Origin: Streptomyces sp. IMTB 2501
GTDB taxonomy: Bacteria > Actinomycetota > Actinomycetes > Streptomycetales > Streptomycetaceae
Assembly (NCBI RefSeq): GCF_001953885.1
Contig: NZ_MQUS01000024.1
Span: 1-64,000 of the forward strand
Reading direction: 5' to 3'
DNA length: 64,000 nucleotides
Shown here: positions 58,011-64,000 of the stretch, piece after piece
Position numbering within the stretch: position 1 is the stretch's first letter
How the letters are laid out: each line of letters starts with the position of its first letter
The notes under the pieces: generated by a model
What the model was told of the DNA's origin: nothing
Database searches by the model: none
What the model saw: the letters and a program-made list of their open reading frames with translations, nothing else
Translations under genes and position numbers: made by a program

Positions 58011-58060
58011 TGGTCAGTTCTCTCTACGCTGACCAGGGGAGATCCGGCGACTGAGCGTAG
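58011..58060. promoter_or_regulatory. Overlapping inverted repeats between HATPase and XRE genes
   Basis: TGGTCAG (58011-58017) pairs with CTGACCA (58029-58035), and CTACGCT (58024-58030) pairs with AGCGTAG (58054-58060). The two palindromes interlock in the 76-bp divergent promoter region, so binding at one would affect the other. Confidence 0.5.
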
Positions 58061-58075
58061 TCGTACGAGTGCGGT

Positions 58076-58972
58076 ATGTCTGGTGTACGGGAGTCGGTGG
58101 TGGGTGGCGTGGCGGAAGAGACGGAGCGCAGGCCGGAGACGCCTGCGGAGCAGAACGGGGCGGTGGGGGTCTTCCTCCTCCTGGGCAAGCAACTGAAGTT
58201 GCTGCGGGAACGGGCGGGGCTGAGCCAGCCGGAGTTCGGCAAGCTGGTGGGGTACGGCCCCGACCAGATCTCCGCCATGGAGAGGGGGGTACGGACGCCA
58301 AGGCCGGAGTTCCTGGAGAAGGCGGACGACATCCTCAAGGCGGGCGGGCTGTTGAAGGCGGTCATCCCGGAGGTCGAGGAGGCGATGGCCAGGGCGCGGA
58401 CGCGGCATCCAGAGTGGTACCGGGGGTATGCGGCGCTGGAGGCAAAGGCAGTCTCCTTGCACGACTACAGCACCATGTGCGTGCTCGGGCTGCTTCAGAC
58501 CGAGGAGTATTCCCGGGCGGTGTTCACACAGGGGCACCCACCCCTTGACGAGGAGACCATTGAGAAGCGGGTGGCTGACCGGCTTTCACGTCAGCAGTTC
58601 TTTGAGCAGTGGCCGCCGCCCGAGTGCAGCTTCGTAGTCGAGCAGGCCGTGCTGGAGAGGCCGATTGGCGGATCGAAGGTGCACAGTGACCAGCTGCGTC
58701 AGTTGCTGAAGATCGGCCAGAGGCGGAATGTGCAGCTGCAGGTGATGCCGACGGCTCGGCACGAACACCCCTGCCTGGACAACTCGTTTACCTTGCTTAT
58801 CCCGAAGGGGAAGGAGCAGCTTGCATACATGGAGTCACAGGGGTACCCCAAGCTGATCACCGACCGAGAAGAGGTCCGCGTCCTCGCCGCTCGCTATGGG
58901 ATCATCCGGGCGCAGGCCCTCAACCCGCACGAGTCCCTGGACCTGATCGAGAAGATGCTGGAAGAGCTATGA
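58076..58972 (+). CDS. WhiJ-like XRE regulator with DUF5753 domain
   Basis: A 298-aa DNA-binding protein. The N-terminal helix-turn-helix covers about residues 36-90 (LGKQLKLLRERAGLSQPEFG, YGPDQISAMERG). The DUF5753 domain follows (about 110-298), with VSLHDYSTMCVLGLLQTEEY and RLSRQQFFEQWPPPE. In streptomycetes such proteins pair with DUF397 proteins in development-related, toxin-antitoxin-like loci. Its TGA overlaps the DUF397 ATG. The first ~30 residues are not conserved-looking. Confidence 0.93.
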   Translation: MSGVRESVVGGVAEETERRPETPAEQNGAVGVFLLLGKQLKLLRERAGLSQPEFGKLVGYGPDQISAMERGVRTPRPEFLEKADDILKAGGLLKAVIPEVEEAMARARTRHPEWYRGYAALEAKAVSLHDYSTMCVLGLLQTEEYSRAVFTQGHPPLDEETIEKRVADRLSRQQFFEQWPPPECSFVVEQAVLERPIGGSKVHSDQLRQLLKIGQRRNVQLQVMPTARHEHPCLDNSFTLLIPKGKEQLAYMESQGYPKLITDREEVRVLAARYGIIRAQALNPHESLDLIEKMLEEL

Positions 58973-59238
58973 CCATAGAGCAGTTGACCTGGTTCAAGTC
59001 GAGCTACAGCAGCGCCGAGGGTGGGCAATGTGTCGAACTCGCCCACAACTGGCGCAAGTCCATGTACAGCACCGGCGGGGGCGGCGAATGCCTGGAGACA
59101 GCCACCCACCCCACCGCCATCCACATCCGCGACTCCAAGCGCCCCACCGCCCCCCACCTCACCCTCTCCCTCCCCACCTGGTCCGCGTTCCTCGCGTCGG
59201 TACCCGGCCGGGACCGGATCGGTAACGCCCCCTCATAG
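58969..59238 (+). CDS. DUF397 protein with a duplicated N-terminal half
   Basis: An 89-aa protein translated from ATG 58969, overlapping the XRE stop (ATGA). A normal DUF397 has one WxKSSYS...C-VE unit followed by an (I/V)RDSK strand and a WxxFL helix. Here the first unit occurs twice: LTWFKSSYSSAEGGQCVELA (about 6-25) and WRKSMYSTGGGGECLETA (28-45). Only the second continues into IHIRDSKRP and TWSAFLASV. BldB is a member of this family. It is probably the small partner of the XRE regulator. Confidence 0.9.
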   Translation: MTIEQLTWFKSSYSSAEGGQCVELAHNWRKSMYSTGGGGECLETATHPTAIHIRDSKRPTAPHLTLSLPTWSAFLASVPGRDRIGNAPS

Positions 59239-59281
59239 CCTGCTGTTCCACCCTCGCCGACTTCGTCCCCCGAGCAGAGGC

Positions 59282-59965
59282 ATGAAAGAACACAACGACG
59301 TACGCCGGATCTTCCTGCTCAACCCGGACCACCGCCTCCTCCGGGAGGCCGCGCACGCCGGTGTCCAAGTGCGCTCGGCCCGGGCCGACTTCCGCGACGA
59401 ACGGGCCCTTCACGCCGTACTGGACGAGGCCGCGGCGGCGGGGTTGTTCGTCAACCCCGCCCGCTCCCTCGCACTGCTCGCGGACCCTGAGGCCGTACGG
59501 CGGCTGGTCCGCGACAGCCGGCTCTCACCCGAGCCCGACCTCGACGACGCCGAGCCCGACGTGAGCGCGACACGACTGAGCGTGGAGACGCTGAGCGTGC
59601 ACGGTATGCATCAGGCCGTGGGGATCACGGCCCGTACGCCGCACGGGCTGTTGCATCCCGCCCCGCTGACGGAGGACGCGGCCGCCGAGGTGCGGGCCGC
59701 GGTGACCGCGCTGCTGGATCTGACCGGGTACCAGTACGGCCCGGCGCACACCAGCGTCGTACTCACCGCGCGGGGTCCGGTGATCACCGGGTGCCGGGCG
59801 GGGCTCGCGCCGGACCCGGTGCCCGAACTGCTCAAGGAGGCCACGGGGTTCGATCTGGTGGCCGGAGCCCTGGAGGTGCTGGCCGGACGGCTGGTGGACA
59901 CGGCCCGGCGGGTGACGCCGCTGACGGCGCTGGTCACCGGGAACGGATCGGGAACGAACCGGTAG
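59282..59965 (+). CDS. ATP-grasp-like protein lacking the ATP-binding core
   Basis: A 227-aa protein. The start, FLLNPDHRLLREAAHAGVQV and DLDDAEPDVSATRLSVETLS, reads like the linker and substrate parts of an ATP-grasp ligase. The end, LDLTGYQYGPAHTSVVLTAR then PDPVPELLKEATGFDLVAGA, matches the C-terminal lobe, where intact enzymes have GPAHTE and a basic/acidic metal triad. The lobes that hold ATP are missing, and the usual VE-N-R metal residues read VITGCRAG. It may be a decayed ligase or a repurposed binding protein. It precedes the SARP gene by 76 bp. Confidence 0.6.
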   Translation: MKEHNDVRRIFLLNPDHRLLREAAHAGVQVRSARADFRDERALHAVLDEAAAAGLFVNPARSLALLADPEAVRRLVRDSRLSPEPDLDDAEPDVSATRLSVETLSVHGMHQAVGITARTPHGLLHPAPLTEDAAAEVRAAVTALLDLTGYQYGPAHTSVVLTARGPVITGCRAGLAPDPVPELLKEATGFDLVAGALEVLAGRLVDTARRVTPLTALVTGNGSGTNR

Positions 59966-60041
59966 AGCCTGACCGCACTGTTGCTATGTCGCCGGAAGAA
60001 GGACGACGACGCCAGCGACGTCAACAGGAGGCGGAGTCAGG

Positions 60042-60836
60042 ATGCTGAAGTTCTCGATCCTCGGGGCACTGCAGATCCGTACCGTGTCCGGTCCTGCGGA
60101 GATCTCCGGTGACCTGCAGCGCACCCTCGTGCAGACGCTGCTCGTCAGTGAGGGGCAGGCGGTGTCCGGGGAGAGCCTCGCCGAGGAGATGTGGGGCGAG
60201 GCCGTACCCGACAACCAGGCCAACGCGCTGCAGGCGCACGTCAGCCGGCTGCGCCGCAAGCTGCGCGGGCTGGAGCCGGACCGGGCCGCTTCGCGGGTGA
60301 CCATCCATCCTTCCGGTTACCGGCTGACCGTGGGCGAGGGCGAGCTGGACGCCGCCGAGTTCGTGCGGGCCGTACGGCAGGCCGAGGCGGCCTTCCCGGA
60401 CGACGCGGCGTGCACGGCCCGGCTGCTGAGGGACGCGCTGGCGTGGTGGCGGGGGCCGGTGTTCGGGGGGTTCACGGGCGGGACACTGTGCCAGCTGGCG
60501 GGGGCCCGGTACGAGGAGTACCGGATGCGGGCGATGGAGCTGCGGTTCGACGCGGAGCTGAGGCTCGGTCGGCATGCCGCCGTGCTCGCGGAGCTGGCCG
60601 AGGCGCACACCAACCACCCCCTGCGGGAGCGGTTCTGCGAGCAGTTGATGGTCGCCCTGTACTGCGCGGGACGGCAGGCGGACGCCCTCGACGTGTTCCG
60701 CCGGATGCGGCACCTTCTGGACGTCGAGCTGGGCATAGAGCCGTCTCCGGCGCTGCGCCGGGTGGAGCACGCGATCCTCTGCCACGACCCGGCCCTGGCG
60801 GGCGATGCGCGCACGACCCTCCTCCAGCTCGCGTGA
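60042..60836 (+). CDS. SARP-type regulator (OmpR-like DNA-binding plus BTAD domain)
   Basis: A 264-aa activator of the Streptomyces antibiotic regulatory protein family. A winged-helix domain (about 1-95) with MLKFSILGALQIRTV, VSGESLAEEMWGEAVPDNQA and NALQAHVSRLRRKL is followed by a bacterial transcriptional activation domain (about 105-250, LDAAEFVRAVRQAEAAFPDD). It stops there, so it is a small SARP like ActII-ORF4 in architecture. GGAGG lies about 10 nt before the ATG. A large AfsR-like SARP follows on the same strand. Confidence 0.92.
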   Translation: MLKFSILGALQIRTVSGPAEISGDLQRTLVQTLLVSEGQAVSGESLAEEMWGEAVPDNQANALQAHVSRLRRKLRGLEPDRAASRVTIHPSGYRLTVGEGELDAAEFVRAVRQAEAAFPDDAACTARLLRDALAWWRGPVFGGFTGGTLCQLAGARYEEYRMRAMELRFDAELRLGRHAAVLAELAEAHTNHPLRERFCEQLMVALYCAGRQADALDVFRRMRHLLDVELGIEPSPALRRVEHAILCHDPALAGDARTTLLQLA

Positions 60837-60966
60837 AGATGGTTAGCTGTCCGGGGCCGAGTGTTGCGCAAGCGCGTTCGAGCGGTGCGCCGAGGCGGCC
60901 GTGCGGTGCGCCAGGACGACGGAATCACCTCCTCCGCGCTGCTCGTTCGGGTACAACCTAGGTGGT

Positions 60967-60981
60967 CCCGAGCATCTCGGG
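60967..60981. promoter_or_regulatory. Palindrome upstream of the AfsR-like gene
   Basis: CCCGAG-CAT-CTCGGG, perfect 6-bp arms, 35 bp upstream of GTG 61016. The 179-bp gap also holds GTTCGAGCGG and GTTCGGG elements that resemble half-sites, but no clear SARP heptamer array. Confidence 0.3.
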
Positions 60982-61015
60982 CCTGGGGGTGAGACGGGGC
61001 GGAGGGGACGACTTC

Positions 61016-64000
61016 GTGGAATCGGCGGCATCGGGTCGTCCTGTCGTACGGTTCAACATCCTCGGGCCGCTGGAGGGCTGGCACGACGGGCACCGGCTGC
61101 GGCTCGGCAGCCCGACGCACGAACGTGTCCTGGTCACGCTGCTGCTGGAGCCGGGGCGCATGGTGCCGGTGTCCCGGCTGATCGCCGCCGCCTGGGACGA
61201 CGAGCCGCCGCAGACCGCCGGCCACCAGATCCGCAAGGCCGTTGCCGCGCTGCGCACCCGTGTCCCGGACGGCGCCGCGGTGATCGTCACCGACGGCGCC
61301 GGATACCGGGCAGTCCTCGGCGAACCCCAGCTGGATCTGCACGAGTTCGGCCAGTGGGCCCGCCAGGCCCGGCAGGCGGTCGCCGACGGCCGGCCCGCCG
61401 AGGCGGTCGGGCATCTGCGGGCCTGCCTGGACCTGTGGCGCGGGCCGGTCATGGCGGGTGGCGGCGGCGCGGTGATCTCGGCGGCCTCGGCGGCGCTGGA
61501 AGAGCGGCACATGGCGCTCGCCGAGCAGTACTTCGAGCTGCAGCTCGAACTCGGCCAGTCGACCGAACTCGTCGGCCCATTACGGGAATTGGTCACCGCG
61601 CATCCGCTGCGGGAGACACTGCGCGGCCGGCTGATGGTCGCCCTGTACCGGGCGGGCCGGCAGGCGGAGGCGCTGGAGGAGTTCGGCCGGGTGCGCGCGC
61701 TGCTCGTGGAGGAGCTGGGCATCGACCCGGGCGCCGAACTGACCCGGCTGTACGAGGCCATCCTGCGCGACAGCCCCGAAGTCGCCCCGCGCGTCCCGCA
61801 GTCCGTGTCCGACCGCGCGGCCCACCTCGCACCCGCCGCCTACCTTCAGCCGTCCCCGTCCGAGCCCGCGCCCTGCACCCTGCCGTACGACCTTCCCGAC
61901 TTCACCGGGCGGGAACACGAGCTGGCACGGATCCTTGAGGTGGGGCGGGCTCCGGCGGGCGGCCGGAGCACCCGGATCGTCGGCATCGACGGGATGGGCG
62001 GCAGCGGCAAGAGCGCGCTGGCCGTGCACGCCGCGCATCTGCTCGCCGCCGACTATCCGGACGGGCAGCTCTTCGTTGACCTGCGCGGGTTCAGCCCCGG
62101 CGAGAAGGCGCAGGAGCCGGGGGCGGTGCTGCACTCGTTGCTGCGTTCCGTCGGCGTGCCGGACGACCGGATACCGGACGACCTGGAGCGTCGTACGACC
62201 GTCTGGCGAACCGTTTCCGCACAGCGGAAGCTGCTGCTCCTCCTCGACAACGCCGCCGACGCCGCGCAGGTACGGCCGCTGCTGCCCGCCTCCGAGGACT
62301 GCCTGGCCATCCTCACCGGCCGGGTCCGGATGCTCGACCTGGACGGCGCCGAATGGCTCAGCCTGGGACTGCTGTCGGCCGAGGACAGTGCCACCCTGCT
62401 CACGAGGATGCTCGGCGCCGACCGTACGACCGCCGAACCCGGGGCCACGGCCCGGCTGGCCCAGCTGTGCGGCGGACTGCCCCTCGCCCTGCGCATCACC
62501 ACCGCCCGGCTGCGCAACCGCCCCCGCTGGACGGTGCAGTATCTGGTCGACCGGCTCGTCGACGAGACGCGGCGACTGCGCGAACTGAGCGCGGGGGAGC
62601 GCAGCGTGGAGGCCACACTCCGGCTGTCGTACCAGGCGATGGAGGAGAGCCAGAGGGTGGCTTTCCGGTTGCTGGGCCTGCACCCCGGCAGCGCGATAGA
62701 CGTCCAGTCGGCGGCAGCCCTGCTCGGCACGGACGTCCACGACACCGAGGACACCCTGGAGAACCTCCTCGACGCCCATCTCCTGGAGCAGCACGAGGCG
62801 GGGCTGTACGGCTTCCACGACCTGGTGCGCACATACGCGATGAGCGTGCGGGAGGCCGAGGACGACGAGGAGGGCGCGGTCGAGCGCCTGGTGTCGTACT
62901 ACCTGCTGGCCACCGACCAGGCCAGCCACGCGCTCTTCCCCGGCCGGGAGCGTTTCGGCGAGCCCCCGCCCGCCGGCGTGTCGGAACTGCCCCGCCTGGA
63001 CACCGACGCACGGGCGCTGGGCTGGTACGACCGCGAGTACGAGGCGCTGTTGTCGATCGTCAACCGCGCGAGTGCGCAGGGCCTGCACCGCCCGGCCGTG
63101 CTCCTCGCCCGCAATCTCCTGTTCTACCTGGACCTGCGCGGCCGCTACGAGGAGTTCCGGGTGGTCAGCCGGATCGCGGTCGACGCCGGCCGGCGGCTCG
63201 GCGACCTGGCACTTCTCAGCCTCAGCATGGGCAACCTGGCCGTGGCCCACTGGTGGCTCGGCGACTTCCAGGACGGCATCAGCACCGCCCGCGAGGCCCT
63301 GGAACTGACCGACGTCAACGACCTCCGTTCGGTGGCGCACTGCACCGACGTGCTCGGCTTGTTGTACGGGGCGGTGGGCCAGTTCGACGACGCCCGAGTC
63401 CACCTGGCCAAGGGCATCGCCCTGCACCGGGAACTGGGCGCGCCCGGACTGGAGGCCATCGCCCTCGCCAACCTCGGCACCGTGGAGACCTGGGCGGGCC
63501 ACTATGCCGACGGCGCGCGCTACGCGGCCCAGGCCACCGAGCTGAACCGGAGCCTGGGCGAGCGCAACAACGAGATCTCCTCGCTGACCTGGCTGGCCCT
63601 GGCCCACCTCGGCTCCGGCGAGGACGAGCGGGCGCGGGCCTGCCTGGCCCAGGCCCTCGAACTGTGCGACGAGTCCCGCAAGCCCGGGAACGTGGCCTTC
63701 GTCCTGGCCCACTGGGCACGGATCTGCCAGCGCCTCGGCGAGACGCGCTCGACCGCCGAGCACGCCGAGCGCGCACTGGACCTGGTCTCCGCCGAGGGCA
63801 CGGCCCTGCGGCAGGCGGCCGTGGTGAACGTGGTCGGCGTGGTCCACCTGCGCGGCGGCGCCCCCGACCGGGCCAGGGAGCTGTACCGGCACGCCTACGA
63901 ACTGGCCTCCCGCCTTGGCTACCGCATCGAGATCGCCCGCGCTCTGCAGGGCATGGCGGAGTCGGCCGAGGCCCTGGGCGAGCGGGAGGAGGCGCTCCGG
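61016..64000 (+). CDS. AfsR-like SARP with NB-ARC and TPR domains, 3' end outside the window
   Basis: 995 codons are visible and the frame is open at the right edge. Residues about 12-100 form the winged-helix DNA-binding domain (FNILGPLEGWHDGHRLRLGS) and about 105-250 the BTAD domain. The NB-ARC ATPase starts near 300 with the P-loop GIDGMGGSGKSALA, then LLLLLDNAAD (Walker B). TPR-like helical repeats fill the region after about 660 (MGNLAVAHWWLGDFQDGIST, LGTVETWAGHYADGARYAAQ). GTG 61016 has GGAGGGG upstream. Codon 189 (61580-61582) is TTA, suggesting bldA-dependent translation. Confidence 0.93.
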   Translation, partial: MESAASGRPVVRFNILGPLEGWHDGHRLRLGSPTHERVLVTLLLEPGRMVPVSRLIAAAWDDEPPQTAGHQIRKAVAALRTRVPDGAAVIVTDGAGYRAVLGEPQLDLHEFGQWARQARQAVADGRPAEAVGHLRACLDLWRGPVMAGGGGAVISAASAALEERHMALAEQYFELQLELGQSTELVGPLRELVTAHPLRETLRGRLMVALYRAGRQAEALEEFGRVRALLVEELGIDPGAELTRLYEAILRDSPEVAPRVPQSVSDRAAHLAPAAYLQPSPSEPAPCTLPYDLPDFTGREHELARILEVGRAPAGGRSTRIVGIDGMGGSGKSALAVHAAHLLAADYPDGQLFVDLRGFSPGEKAQEPGAVLHSLLRSVGVPDDRIPDDLERRTTVWRTVSAQRKLLLLLDNAADAAQVRPLLPASEDCLAILTGRVRMLDLDGAEWLSLGLLSAEDSATLLTRMLGADRTTAEPGATARLAQLCGGLPLALRITTARLRNRPRWTVQYLVDRLVDETRRLRELSAGERSVEATLRLSYQAMEESQRVAFRLLGLHPGSAIDVQSAAALLGTDVHDTEDTLENLLDAHLLEQHEAGLYGFHDLVRTYAMSVREAEDDEEGAVERLVSYYLLATDQASHALFPGRERFGEPPPAGVSELPRLDTDARALGWYDREYEALLSIVNRASAQGLHRPAVLLARNLLFYLDLRGRYEEFRVVSRIAVDAGRRLGDLALLSLSMGNLAVAHWWLGDFQDGISTAREALELTDVNDLRSVAHCTDVLGLLYGAVGQFDDARVHLAKGIALHRELGAPGLEAIALANLGTVETWAGHYADGARYAAQATELNRSLGERNNEISSLTWLALAHLGSGEDERARACLAQALELCDESRKPGNVAFVLAHWARICQRLGETRSTAEHAERALDLVSAEGTALRQAAVVNVVGVVHLRGGAPDRARELYRHAYELASRLGYRIEIARALQGMAESAEALGEREEALR

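Noticed and set aside
1..64000. tRNA or rRNA genes
   Set aside because: No cloverleaf with the conserved TTCGAAT-type arm or rRNA-like sequence was recognised by eye; a tRNA search program would settle this.

Overview
The window is chromosomal DNA from a Streptomyces-type actinobacterium. Evidence: very high GC with strong third-position G/C bias, many GTG and a few TTG starts, rare TTA codons, a class I (archaeal-type) lysyl-tRNA synthetase, the futalosine menaquinone genes, a haem/cytochrome c maturation block, a WhiJ-like XRE/DUF5753 plus DUF397 locus, and AfsR/SARP regulators. No rRNA, tRNA, CRISPR array, insertion sequence or prophage was seen.

Layout. 1-7.5 kb: argS (cut by the left edge) divergent from lysS, a DUF2637 membrane protein, two tandem DUF3558-type lipoproteins, and rtcB broken by an in-frame TAG. 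7.5-23.4 kb: a patchwork of small loci, mostly regulator plus target: SDR/DUF6126, YnfA, HxlR/reductase, a two-component system beside an MprF-like protein and a DppA D-aminopeptidase, MFS/XRE, LysR/EamA, flotillin/NfeD, and a SHOCT protein. 23.6-33 kb: hemL, a histidine phosphatase, a Tat-type lipoprotein deacetylase and the tlpA-ccdA-resB-ccsB system II cytochrome c maturation genes. 33-38 kb: a compact minus-strand cluster with a free-standing condensation-like enzyme, an IPNS-like oxygenase, a deaminase, a ketopantoate-reductase-like enzyme and a TetR regulator, resembling a small orphan biosynthetic locus. 38-46.9 kb: an envelope and signalling region with an LppU-like protein, a Ser/Thr kinase with a lectin-like ectodomain, a translationally coupled pair of proteins sharing a Gly/Asn/Tyr motif, a quinone oxidoreductase, and a three-gene operon of binding-protein-like, VWA and membrane proteins. 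46.97-51.8 kb: mqnL-mqnP-mqnM, an Lrp regulator and mqnE. 51.8-56.5 kb: a GNAT, DUF4229, TetR, MaoC and FadD. 56.7-64 kb: LysR, the WhiJ-like locus, an ATP-grasp remnant and two SARPs, the second running off the right edge.

Coherent units: hemL supplies haem that the ccs genes attach to apocytochromes, and the mqn genes make the quinone that feeds the same respiratory chain. The most unusual material is at 40.5-41.6 kb (the shared-motif pair), 42.9-46.5 kb (the VWA operon with a TTA codon and a duplicated start site), 33-38 kb (the orphan cluster), the twin operators near 15.4 and 15.8 kb, the broken rtcB, and the ATP-grasp remnant at 59.3 kb. Family assignments come from reading motifs and remembered family features, not from database searches.
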